This document shows, piece by piece, positions 47,307-55,306 of a stretch of DNA of 64,000 bases. The stretch is from JACRLW01 sp050181465 (GTDB lineage: Bacteria > Planctomycetota > UBA1135 > UBA2386). The notes under the pieces were generated by a model. That model did not search any database and was not told the DNA's origin. It saw nothing but the letters and a program-made list of their open reading frames with translations. Made by a program: the position numbers and the translations under genes. Where the stretch lies: contig JBFXDD010000010.1 of assembly GCA_050181465.1 (NCBI GenBank), positions 1 through 64,000 on the forward strand. Direction: 5' to 3'. Each line of letters opens with the position of its first letter. Position 1 is the stretch's first letter.

Positions 47307-47498
47307 ATGGCTAAGAAGAAAGAAGCTGCTCCGGCCAAGGCTGCCAAGAAGGCCGAGGTCCGCACCTTCGATGCCGATGGCGTCGAAGAGGTCAAGGGTG
47401 GCCTGGGCTTCGAGGACGGCATCGTGCTGACGACCTTCCTCGTGCTCCTCGCCTCGGTCGTGCTGCTGTTCATGGCTTCGGGACGCTACCCGTCCTGA
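47307..47498 (+). CDS. small single-helix membrane protein
   Basis: This 63-residue protein has a strong Shine-Dalgarno (GAGGAGG) eight bases before ATG 47307. A Lys/Ala-rich, histone-like N-terminus (MAKKKEAAPAKAAKKAE) leads through an acidic stretch to a transmembrane helix (IVLTTFLVLLASVVLLFMAS). It lies 18 bases downstream of the coiled-coil gene and is closed by a terminator at 47611, so it probably belongs to that unit. Confidence 0.75.
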   Translation: MAKKKEAAPAKAAKKAEVRTFDADGVEEVKGGLGFEDGIVLTTFLVLLASVVLLFMASGRYPS

Positions 47499-47610
47499 GC
47501 CGGATACGGGACCTGGGCGGCGCCGCGCACGCGGTCGACACGCCAGGGTTGGCCCAGTGCCGGCTCGGTGACGCCCAGTCCTGAGGGCGACAGCCAGCAA
47601 GCGACTCCGG

Positions 47611-47654
47611 AAGGGTCCGCGCGCGCAAGCGAGCGGGCCCTTCTTCAATTTTCT
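47611..47654 (+). terminator. Rho-independent terminator
   Basis: Stem AAGGGTCCGC/GCGGGCCCTT (47611-47620 with 47633-47642; 10 bp with one G-T pair) encloses a 12-base loop and is followed by CTTCAATTTTC. It ends the coiled-coil/small membrane protein unit before mreB. Confidence 0.75.
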
Positions 47655-47792
47655 GCGTCAGCATGCGCGGCGCAGAAGAAAGGCGTGCGTTGCTCGCGAT
47701 CTCCGGTATCTTCGGAGGCCACGGCTTCGCGGCTCGGCAACGGTCAGTGCTGGGCAAGGCAACGCGCGGTCGACTGTTCCCCTGGAGGGGCG

Positions 47793-48851
47793 ATGATCAA
47801 GCCGCTCGAATGGCTGGCAAGCCGCTTCGCGGTCGACATGGGTGTCGACCTCGGAACGGCCAATACTCTGGTCGCGGTCCGAGACCGCGGGATCGTGCTC
47901 GACGAACCGTCGGTCGTCGCGGTCCGCAAAGGCAGCAACGAAGTTCTTCTCGACGGCAACGCGGTCGGACGGGCCGCGCTCGAATACCTCGGTCGCACTC
48001 CACCCGGCTTCCAGGCCGTGCGGCCGATGAAGAGCGGCGTGATCGCCGACTTCGAGATCACGGAGCGCATGCTGCGTTACTTCATGCGCAAGGTGCAGCC
48101 CGGCCGCCGCTTCGTGAAGCCGCAAGTCGTCATCGCGGTGCCCTGGGGCATCACGATGGTGGAGAAGCGGGCGGTCATCGGCAGCGCGGAACGGGCCGGC
48201 GCGCGGCGCGTGTTCCTGGTCGATGAGCCGACGGCGGCGGCGATCGGGGCGGAGCTGCCGGTGCACGAGCCGTACGGCCACATGGTCGTCGACATCGGCG
48301 GCGGAACCTCCGAGGTCGCCGTGATCTCGTTGGCGAACGTCGTCGAAGGCGAGTGCCTGCGCGTCGCCGGCGACGACTTCAACGAAGCGATCCAGCAATA
48401 CATCCGCAATCGCTACAACTTGCTCGTCGGTGAGATCACCGCCGAGAAGTTGAAGATCGCGGCGGGTTCGGCGATTCCGCTCGAGACCGAGATCGACGTG
48501 GAGGTGTGCGGGCGCGACTCGCTCACCGGGTTGCCGCGGCGCACGATCGTCAGCTCGATCGACGTCCGCGAAGCCTTGTCCGAACCGATTCGCAAGATCG
48601 TCGATGCCGTGAAGTCGGTGCTCGAACGCACGCCGCCGGAACTCGCTGCGGACCTCGTCCAGGCCGGGATCACGATGTGCGGCGGTGGCAGTCTCCTGCG
48701 CGGCTTGCCGCAACTCATCGAGCGCGAAACGGAACTGCCGACGCGTGTGGCAGCGAACCCGCTCGAGTGCGTGGCCCGCGGCACCGGCATCTTCCTCGAA
48801 CACCTCGAACTGTATGCGCAGTTCCTCGAGGGTGGCGACGACCTGGCCTGA
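47793..48851 (+). CDS. mreB: rod-shape-determining actin homologue MreB
   Basis: This 352-residue protein starts at ATG 47793 with GGAGGGG before it; the frame extends upstream but has no better site. Actin-fold nucleotide motifs are clear: phosphate-1 VDLGTANTLV, phosphate-2 VVDIGGGTSEVAVI, the connector DEPTAAAIGAEL, adenosine motif MCGGGSLLRGL. MreB polymerises on the cytoplasmic membrane and organises lateral wall synthesis. It heads a mreB-mreC-like-mreD-like-mrdA-rodA cluster, the classic elongasome operon order. Confidence 0.95.
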   Translation: MIKPLEWLASRFAVDMGVDLGTANTLVAVRDRGIVLDEPSVVAVRKGSNEVLLDGNAVGRAALEYLGRTPPGFQAVRPMKSGVIADFEITERMLRYFMRKVQPGRRFVKPQVVIAVPWGITMVEKRAVIGSAERAGARRVFLVDEPTAAAIGAELPVHEPYGHMVVDIGGGTSEVAVISLANVVEGECLRVAGDDFNEAIQQYIRNRYNLLVGEITAEKLKIAAGSAIPLETEIDVEVCGRDSLTGLPRRTIVSSIDVREALSEPIRKIVDAVKSVLERTPPELAADLVQAGITMCGGGSLLRGLPQLIERETELPTRVAANPLECVARGTGIFLEHLELYAQFLEGGDDLA

Positions 48852-48874
48852 GCCGGGTTCGCGCGGGGGGCGCC

Positions 48875-50233
48875 TTGCTGCGTAGCCGCACGGAGCGAGC
48901 ATTTCCGGTGCCCTTGTGGGCAGCGATGCTCTGCGCGCTCTTGTTGCTCACGCAGCCGAATCTCGCGCGACGGATCGAGACGGCGATCGCGCCGTGGGTC
49001 TGTCTGCCGCTTCGCGGTCTCGTCGCCCTCGCACCCGTTCCCGCCGCGGCGACTTCGGCGATCGCGAGCGGGCGCGAGTCCAGCGCGAGTCATCGCGTCG
49101 CGCTCGCTCGCGATGCGGAACCCGGTGCGAACCTCCGTTCATCCCTGGGTGATTCGCTCGTGCTCGCGGTCCTCGACCGGCGTTCGAATCGAAACGGATT
49201 CCTCGACGAACTGATCCTGGACGTCCGTCGCGACGCGCTCCCGCACGCGATGGGTCATGTGACCTTCGGCGATTCGCTGGTCGGCTTCCTCTCGCCGCGC
49301 GCCGTCGAAGCCGACGACCCACTGGCCGGACTCGCCCGCGTCGAACTCCTGGGTTATCGCTCGCGCTACCGAATGCCGCGTCGTGTCCCCGCGCAGATCG
49401 TGATGGGCGACGAGGCACCGCTCGCCATGCTGGTCGAACCCTCCGGCAGCATCGACCGCTGGCCGTTGCGCTGCGCTCTGCTCGATGATCCGTATCGCGC
49501 CGCACAACTCGCGGCAGGAGGCCAGTCGGCGTACACGTCCGGCCTGCGCGAGGATCCGCTCGGTGTGCTTCCGGCGGGGCTTGGACTCGGCACCCTGCGG
49601 GTCTTCGGCTATCGCAATGAGGGCGGCCGAGTGCTGCCGATCGATCTCCTCATCGAGCCGTCGCACGATCCGCGCACGCTCGATGCGGTGTGCGTGTGGT
49701 TCGCGACCGCGCCCGACGCCCCGGCGGCGGGCACGCGGGCGCGCAGGGTGCCGGTGCGATTGCGTCGCTTGCCGGTCCCCGTTCCCAACGCGCGACGCTT
49801 CTTGGCGACGGTCGCAACCGAGCGTGCGGCACTGGTCGCGGGAGCTCCGGTGCTCGATGGCGATCGTCTACTTGGTGTGTGCACCGAGGTGGGTGAGCGG
49901 TTTGCGGTGGTCACCGAATTCGGCTCCCTGGGTGAGTCCTGGCATCTGCGATGGTGGGCACGTGCGGACAGCGAGCAGCAGGAGGGCGCCTCGGTTGCCA
50001 TCCGCGCGCACGCGATCGCGCGAGACCGAGATCGCGTGGTCTTCGAACTCGAGTCCCCGCTCGAGCTGTCGAGTCAGGCCGAGGTGTTCACCTGCGCGCG
50101 ATCGCCATCGCTACCCGCGGGCCTCTGGCTCGGGACAGCCCGGCGATTGAGTGCTCTGCAGTTCGAGCTTCGCCATCCCGGGCTCGTCGATCGCGACGAC
50201 CTCGCGGTTCGTGTCCTCGAGGTGCTGCGATGA
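48875..50233 (+). CDS. MreC-like elongasome protein (divergent)
   Basis: This frame of about 452 residues has one N-terminal helix (PLWAAMLCALLLLTQP) and a large, beta-rich periplasmic part. The assignment to MreC rests mainly on position between mreB and a mreD-like gene; one stretch (GAPVLDGDRLLGVCTEVGE) resembles the MreC beta-domain pattern. The start is uncertain: TTG 48875 has GGGGGG before it, GTG 48908 is an alternative, and neither is ATG. A long frame running further upstream overlaps mreB and is not used. MreC links MreB to the synthases in the periplasm. Confidence 0.6.
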   Translation: MLRSRTERAFPVPLWAAMLCALLLLTQPNLARRIETAIAPWVCLPLRGLVALAPVPAAATSAIASGRESSASHRVALARDAEPGANLRSSLGDSLVLAVLDRRSNRNGFLDELILDVRRDALPHAMGHVTFGDSLVGFLSPRAVEADDPLAGLARVELLGYRSRYRMPRRVPAQIVMGDEAPLAMLVEPSGSIDRWPLRCALLDDPYRAAQLAAGGQSAYTSGLREDPLGVLPAGLGLGTLRVFGYRNEGGRVLPIDLLIEPSHDPRTLDAVCVWFATAPDAPAAGTRARRVPVRLRRLPVPVPNARRFLATVATERAALVAGAPVLDGDRLLGVCTEVGERFAVVTEFGSLGESWHLRWWARADSEQQEGASVAIRAHAIARDRDRVVFELESPLELSSQAEVFTCARSPSLPAGLWLGTARRLSALQFELRHPGLVDRDDLAVRVLEVLR

Positions 50234-50727
50234 TCGCCGTGTTCGTGTGGATCTTCGTCGCGCCCCTGCTCGTCGTCGCCGATGGCTGGCTCGCCGAACG
50301 ACTGCCGTGGCGGATCGATCTTGCCGCCGTGTTCGTCATGGTGGCAGCGCTCGAACTGCGCAGCCGGAGCCTGCCGATGGTGGTTCTCGCTCTCGCGTTC
50401 GCGCGCAGCGTGCTGTGTGGTGGAGGGGTGGCGGCACAGTTTCTGGCGCTGGCCCTTCCCGTCGCTCTCGCGCGCCCGCTGCGAGTCGTGTTCGACGAAC
50501 ATGCGTGGGTCCTGCGGGCGTTCCTGGCGCCGGCACTGGTCGCCGTCGTTCCGCGTGCACTGGAGATCTTCGCCGGAATATCGGGACACGCGGTCGCGAC
50601 TCCCAGGGTTGAGTTCGTGGACCTGATCGTCGCCGTGGTCACGCTGCCGCCGATGGCGTGGCTGCTCGCACGGCTGCCGCCTCTCTCCGTGCTCTCGCTG
50701 CGGCGGCGGAGGCGCCGGTCGGGTTGA
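50230..50727 (+). CDS. MreD-like membrane protein
   Basis: This 165-residue, very hydrophobic protein has about five helices (AVFVWIFVAPLLVVA, AAVFVMVAAL, VVLALAFARSVL, FLALALPVALA, FLAPALVAVVP). Start ATG 50230 overlaps the previous stop as ATGA. The size, helix number and place in the operon fit MreD. The sequence itself is not strongly recognisable, which is usual for this family. It ends in an Arg-rich tail (RRRRRR) and overlaps the PBP2 start. Confidence 0.6.
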   Translation: MIAVFVWIFVAPLLVVADGWLAERLPWRIDLAAVFVMVAALELRSRSLPMVVLALAFARSVLCGGGVAAQFLALALPVALARPLRVVFDEHAWVLRAFLAPALVAVVPRALEIFAGISGHAVATPRVEFVDLIVAVVTLPPMAWLLARLPPLSVLSLRRRRRRSG

Positions 50728-53366
50728 GTCGCCAACGCATCCTCCGCCTGGCGGTCGTGTTCGGTCTCGCCGCGGCAGCGCTCATCCTCGCGCTCGCGAA
50801 GATCGCGATCGTCGATCACGACGCTTGGCTCGAGCGCAGCCTGCGCAATCGCTGGGCCTTTCGCGACGTGCCGACCCGGCGTGGCGACATCGTGTCGCGC
50901 GACGGCGTCGTGCTCGCGCGGGACGTCCCGGGCTTCGACCTCGAACTGACCTACGGCAGTTTCCGCCGCGCCCATCCGCTCGCCGCATGCATTCACGCCG
51001 GCAACCTCCTTGCCGGTCTCACGCGCGGCGACGAGGAGTTCACCTTCGTCGCGTTCGAGCGTGCGCACGCCGCGCTCGATCAGCTCCTCGCCTTGCCGAT
51101 GCGCGAGTTCGGCGCGTCCTCTCGGTGGACCGGGACCGAATTCCAAGACGGCGCGAGCGACGACCCTCCGCGCGATCTGCGCTTCTACCTGGGCACGGCG
51201 ATCGCGTCGCTGAGCGGCGCACATCGGCCGCGGCTCGCGGTCGCGCTCGCCAAGGAAGCGCAAGGGTCGAACGATGCCACGGCGCTGCTCACCCTGTGGC
51301 GGATGGCCGAGTCCGACTCGCGTCTCGAATTGCCTCGTGTCGAGTCACCGGCGGCCCTCGCCGAAGCCCTGCACCTCGCGCTGAAGGAGCGCATCGTGGA
51401 ACTCGGCGCGCTCGATCTGCGCCTGGCGCGCGCGCGACCAAGGCTCGTCGATTTCTCGTTGTGGCGGTTTCTCGACGAGCGCCGTGAGCTGTCGATTCAG
51501 ACGGCATCGCTCGCGGGCTTGTCGGACTCCGAGCGCCGTGCGCTCGAGGAGGAAGACTTCTGGGCTTTCCTGCTCGAACGAGAGATCGATTGGTCGGGCT
51601 GGCCCGACTGGCGCACGTGGCGAACGTTGCCAGTCGAGCAGCGCAGCCAACTGGTTCGTGCCTACGACGACGAGTCGGCGCGACGGCTCGATCAGCGCGC
51701 GGCGAGTCTCGCGGAACCCGGTGCTGCTGCAGAGCCGCTGTTTCGGCCCATTCCGGCGGGGGTCGCCGCCCCACGGTTCCCCTCCGAGCATGCGCCGCGG
51801 GTCGTGATGTCGCGGTTGCCGCACGATCTCGCGTCGTGGGTGGCGATGCTCGCGGAGCGACATCCCGGGTTCACGCTGCGGGCTTCGGTGTTGCGCGAGC
51901 GCGGTCGTCTTCCGGGCATGAGCGACCTGATGAGCGTGGCCAACGTCGTGGGGCGCGTCGGTCTGTATTCCCCGGAAGGTCGCACTCCGACTGCCGATGC
52001 TGCGGCGATCCTCGCCGAAGAAGCCGACTTCGCACGCGCCGAGATGCTCGCTCACGAGGCCGGCGATCTCAGCGACCGGATCGAGGATTCGCTGCGCGAG
52101 CGAGCGGAGGCCGCGTTGCGAGCGCATTACGGCCGGCGCGGACGGATCGGTCGTTCGGGTGTGGAGCTAGCGATGGACGACACGCTGAGTGGTCGGCCCG
52201 GGCTGCGATTCGTCGAACGCGACAAGCGCGCTCGCGAACTTCGGATGTTCGACAGTCTCGATGTCGCGCCGGGGACGGCGGTCGCGCTGTCGCTCGATTC
52301 GCGGTTGTGCGTGCTCGCGGAGCGCGCGCTCGGCCCCGTCGAGAAGGGGCGCGAGAAGGCACTCGTCGTGCTCGATCCGCATACGGGCGACGTGCTTGCG
52401 ATCGCGGCGAGCGTGTGGCGCGATTCGGAGACCTCCCCGTCGCCGAGCCTCGCAGTGTGGATGCCGAGTTACACCGCGTATGTGGGATCGGTCGCCAAGC
52501 CGTTGATCGCATTGGAGTACTTGCGCGGCCTGCGAACCGGCGAGTTCCAGGTGCCGCCGAGCTCGTTTCCGGTCTGCGGTGGACGGCCGGAACCTTACGA
52601 CCGTCGCCGCAGGCTCCGCTGCGGCGAAGTGCACGGTGAGGGCGCGCGCGACACCGTGCATGCGATCGCGGAATCCTGCAACGTCTATTTCTTTCAGATC
52701 GCCGATGAACTCGGCGCCGATCGCGTGCGCGAGATCTATGCCAGTTTCGGTTGGGACAAAGGTGGTGCCACGGACGCGGCTCCTGGGTTCCAACGCAGTG
52801 TGGACGGCTTCGCGGATCGTTCGTGGCCGCGACCGCGTTGGCGTCCGGCGCGATTTCCACTGCCGTTGGTCGCGATCGGTTACGGCATGGAGGTGTGGCC
52901 CTTGTTCGTCGCTCGGGCCTATGCGGGGATTGCGACCAATCGACTGACGGAGGTCGGATTCCTCCGTGCGCCACGTGAGGCGATCGAACTCGAGTACCAC
53001 GCCGCGGATCTCGAGGCGGTGCGTCGTGGACTCGCGGAATGTGTCACTCACGGCACCGCGCGCGCCATCGCGAGTACGGCCGCGAGGATGCGGACGGAGT
53101 TCGGTCTCGAATTGTTCGGCAAGACCGGGACGGCGGAGGTGACCGAGGACGGTACGCGCAACAACGCCTGGTTCGCCGGCTTCCTAGGGCAAGACGCTGA
53201 TGCTCGGCTGGCCTTCGCGGCCGTGGACTATCGCACCGATGACCACGGCGGCACGGTCGCCGCGCCGATCGTCGCTCGGTTCCTCGAGGCGATCGCCGAC
53301 GATCCGGTGCTGCGCGAGGAGTTTCTGCTTCGATCGCCGTCGACCGACTCGAACGAGGGGCGATGA
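50724..53366 (+). CDS. mrdA: penicillin-binding protein 2 (MrdA), transpeptidase of cell elongation
   Basis: This 880-residue protein is a class B PBP. Start TTG 50724 overlaps the previous stop as TTGA; ATG 50658 would overlap mreD more deeply. An N-terminal helix (LAVVFGLAAAALILALAKIA) and RRGDIVSRDGVVLARD precede the pedestal. Catalytic motifs are complete: SVAK (S589, K592), SCN (651-653) and KTGT (K800). The nucleophile lies about 260 residues later than in typical PBP2, because of a large helical, Arg/Glu-rich insertion (roughly 170-480) in the pedestal region. It is followed by rodA with an ATGA overlap. Confidence 0.93.
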   Translation: MSRQRILRLAVVFGLAAAALILALAKIAIVDHDAWLERSLRNRWAFRDVPTRRGDIVSRDGVVLARDVPGFDLELTYGSFRRAHPLAACIHAGNLLAGLTRGDEEFTFVAFERAHAALDQLLALPMREFGASSRWTGTEFQDGASDDPPRDLRFYLGTAIASLSGAHRPRLAVALAKEAQGSNDATALLTLWRMAESDSRLELPRVESPAALAEALHLALKERIVELGALDLRLARARPRLVDFSLWRFLDERRELSIQTASLAGLSDSERRALEEEDFWAFLLEREIDWSGWPDWRTWRTLPVEQRSQLVRAYDDESARRLDQRAASLAEPGAAAEPLFRPIPAGVAAPRFPSEHAPRVVMSRLPHDLASWVAMLAERHPGFTLRASVLRERGRLPGMSDLMSVANVVGRVGLYSPEGRTPTADAAAILAEEADFARAEMLAHEAGDLSDRIEDSLRERAEAALRAHYGRRGRIGRSGVELAMDDTLSGRPGLRFVERDKRARELRMFDSLDVAPGTAVALSLDSRLCVLAERALGPVEKGREKALVVLDPHTGDVLAIAASVWRDSETSPSPSLAVWMPSYTAYVGSVAKPLIALEYLRGLRTGEFQVPPSSFPVCGGRPEPYDRRRRLRCGEVHGEGARDTVHAIAESCNVYFFQIADELGADRVREIYASFGWDKGGATDAAPGFQRSVDGFADRSWPRPRWRPARFPLPLVAIGYGMEVWPLFVARAYAGIATNRLTEVGFLRAPREAIELEYHAADLEAVRRGLAECVTHGTARAIASTAARMRTEFGLELFGKTGTAEVTEDGTRNNAWFAGFLGQDADARLAFAAVDYRTDDHGGTVAAPIVARFLEAIADDPVLREEFLLRSPSTDSNEGR

Positions 53367-54511
53367 ACCTCTGGGCGCGGATCGATTGGTGGATCGTGTT
53401 GCTGGCGGCGGCGCTCGCCGCGGTCGGTCTGCTGTTCATCCATTCGGCGACCGCCGGCACCGACGAGGAGGCGATGCTCCCGCGCCAGGCCGCGTTCCTG
53501 GCCGCCGGTGCGCTGGCGGCGGCGATCGTGGTGGCGATTCCGTATGCGCGTTTCCTGCGCGGAGCGAGTTGGCTGTATGTCGCGGCGATCGGCGGACTGA
53601 TCGCGGTCCTGCTCTTCGGCAACGTCATCAACGGTGCCCGTCGTTGGATCCGGGTTCCGGGAGTCGGCGTCGCCCTGCAACCGAGCGAGTTCGCGAAGCT
53701 GGCCGTCGTGCTCGCGCTCGCCGCGTGGTTCCGCTTTCGCGATCGCGCGAGGATCTTCGACGGCGTGATCGTGCCGCTGGCGATCACCGCGGTGCCGGCG
53801 TTGCTGGTGTTCCGTGAACCGGACTTGAGCAGCAGTTTGGTGTTCTGGCCGATCCTGCTCGGCATCTGTTACGCGGCCGGTGTGCCGGGCCGCAGTCTCG
53901 GCGGGATGGTGGTCGGCGGGCTCGGCTTGCTCGCCGTGGCCTGGTTCACGGTGTTGCACGACTACCAGCGCGGTCGTGTCTCGGTGTGGTTCGAGCACTT
54001 CTTCTGGGATCGTGATGCGGTCGTGAACGACCCAGCGGTTCGAGAAGTGTTGCTCTCGCAGGGTTATCAACCCTGGCAGTCGCTCATCGCGATCGGTAGC
54101 GGGCACGTCACCGGCTTCGGCTATCAGGAGGGGCCACAGAACCGCTTCGACTTCTTGCCGTATCGGGCCGGCGATTACATCTTCGCAGTCATTGCGGAGG
54201 AGACCGGGTGGGTCGGCAGCACCGTGCTCATTCTGTCGTTGCTGGTCTTGGTGCTGGCGTTGCTCGCGCTCGCGCTTCGCACTCGGGAACGCTTCGGCCG
54301 TCTCCTCGTGGTCGGTATCGCCGTGTGGATCGGCACGCAGTCCTTCGTGCACATCGCCGTTTGTGCCTGGCTCGTTCCCGCGACCGGTCTGCCGCTGCCT
54401 CTGGTCAGCCAGGGCGGCAGCTCCACGATCGCGGCACTGGTGGGGTTGGGGCTGTGCTTGAACGTCGGTGCGAGGCGCGAGCCGGTTCTGGCGGCGGATG
54501 GCTTTTCTTGA
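53363..54511 (+). CDS. rodA: SEDS glycosyltransferase RodA
   Basis: This 382-residue polytopic protein is the lipid II-polymerising partner of PBP2. About ten helices are visible. SEDS signatures include PSEFAKLAVVLALA, EPDLSSSLVF, GYQEGPQNRFDFLPYRAGDYIFAVIAEE split across the catalytic loop region, and LPLPLVSQGGSSTIA. The GGSS segment and the acidic NRFDF..GDYIFA motif are diagnostic. Its ATG overlaps the PBP2 stop as ATGA and has GAGGGG before it. It ends the elongasome operon. Confidence 0.95.
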   Translation: MNLWARIDWWIVLLAAALAAVGLLFIHSATAGTDEEAMLPRQAAFLAAGALAAAIVVAIPYARFLRGASWLYVAAIGGLIAVLLFGNVINGARRWIRVPGVGVALQPSEFAKLAVVLALAAWFRFRDRARIFDGVIVPLAITAVPALLVFREPDLSSSLVFWPILLGICYAAGVPGRSLGGMVVGGLGLLAVAWFTVLHDYQRGRVSVWFEHFFWDRDAVVNDPAVREVLLSQGYQPWQSLIAIGSGHVTGFGYQEGPQNRFDFLPYRAGDYIFAVIAEETGWVGSTVLILSLLVLVLALLALALRTRERFGRLLVVGIAVWIGTQSFVHIAVCAWLVPATGLPLPLVSQGGSSTIAALVGLGLCLNVGARREPVLAADGFS

Positions 54512-54913
54512 CCGGGAGGGCCTCCCGATCCCGGGTTCGTTGAGAAGCCTCGACTCCGCCGAGTCATCGCGCGGGGCGCGTACGGAGACGAGCGCGGAAC
54601 GCGCTCAACCAGGGCGCTCGTCGAAGGGCAGAACGAGGAGCGGCAGAGGTTGTTCGTGGCGACGCGCCCCACGTTCCCAAGTCGCCCGGTCATCTGTGCG
54701 GCAAGCCGTCTCACTCCGTCCGTGCCCCGCGTGCCCTGTCCCCGCCGGCCGCGAGTTCGCGAACCTCACGCACGGTCGCAGACGCACTCCTTCCTCAACG
54801 CGATCCCATGGTCCCACGCGAATGGGTAGGCCATCAGAACCCGATCGACCCTGCGATCTCAGGGTGAGACCCGCAATGCCCTGACAGCGAGAACTCAGGA
54901 GAGATTGCTGATC
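54512..54913. other. intergenic, no gene recognised
   Basis: This stretch of about 400 bases lies downstream of rodA. It has short shadow frames, a weak GGGAGGGCCTCCC inverted repeat with no T-run, and no credible ORF or promoter. It probably serves as spacing between the elongasome operon and the repeat element at 54914. Confidence 0.45.
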
Positions 54914-55096
54914 TAGCCCGGATTCTTCGTGAACGTCTGCTGCGATCGCCGCAAGTCGCGCCCGTCTGCGTCGCTGCGTCGGCTCCTCCCTGTCAGCGTA
55001 GCTACAGCTACGCTTCGGTCGTCGACCGCCGCAGCTCCTTGCCGGACATCGACCTGCGGCGATCTCGCGACGACGTTCACGAAGAATCCGGGCTAG
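54914..55096. mobile_element. MITE/REP-like element, full-length copy in inverted orientation
   Basis: This copy runs from TAGCCCGGATTCTTCGTGAAC to GTTCACGAAGAATCCGGGCTAG, in the opposite orientation to the 34238 copy. CAGCGTAGCTACAGCTACGCT is the central palindrome. Inverted arms CTGCTGCGATCGCC and GGCGATCTCGCGACGAC match. It lies 75 bases upstream of the promoter at 55171. Confidence 0.88.
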
Positions 55097-55170
55097 AGAC
55101 CCAATGCTCTGTCCCGGCGGTGCCGGACAACTGGGCGTGAACTTGATCCCGCCGGTCCGCCTCCCTCGGG

Positions 55171-55200
55171 TTGACAGCGTTGCGGACTGGGTCGTATGCT
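55171..55200 (+). promoter_or_regulatory. sigma70-like promoter for the repeat-switched secreted gene
   Basis: TTGACA (55171-55176), an 18-base spacer and TATGCT (55195-55200) form a near-consensus promoter. A transcript from about 55207 would carry a GAGGAACG ribosome-binding region and ATG 55245, just before the octanucleotide repeats. Confidence 0.7.
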
Positions 55201-55250
55201 GAGTCCAGGCCCATTCGAGTGACCAGGCCAGCGAGGAACGAACGATGAGC

Positions 55251-55290
55251 GTATCTGCGTATCTGCGTATCTGCGTATCTGCGTATCTGC
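55251..55290 (+). repeat. five perfect tandem copies of an 8-bp unit (GTATCTGC)
   Basis: The array is uninterrupted and lies six bases after ATG 55245, which has GAGGAACG upstream. Eight is not divisible by three, so any gain or loss of one unit shifts the reading frame. From ATG 55245 the present five copies lead to TGA at 55293-55295. Four or seven copies would join it in frame to the gene at 55307. No stop lies between in those states. Confidence 0.9.
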
Positions 55291-55306
55291 TCTGAGTTGG
55301 GTTGCG

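Noticed and set aside
54520..54545. Terminator after rodA
   Set aside because: GGGAGGGCCTCCC is a short palindrome with essentially no loop and no T-run.
14445..55096. Repeat elements as complete insertion sequences
   Set aside because: At ~90-183 bp they are far too short for a transposase and no related transposase is in the window.
55251..55290. Possible CRISPR-like repeat array
   Set aside because: Units are 8 bp with no spacers and no Cas genes; it is a simple tandem repeat in a coding start.
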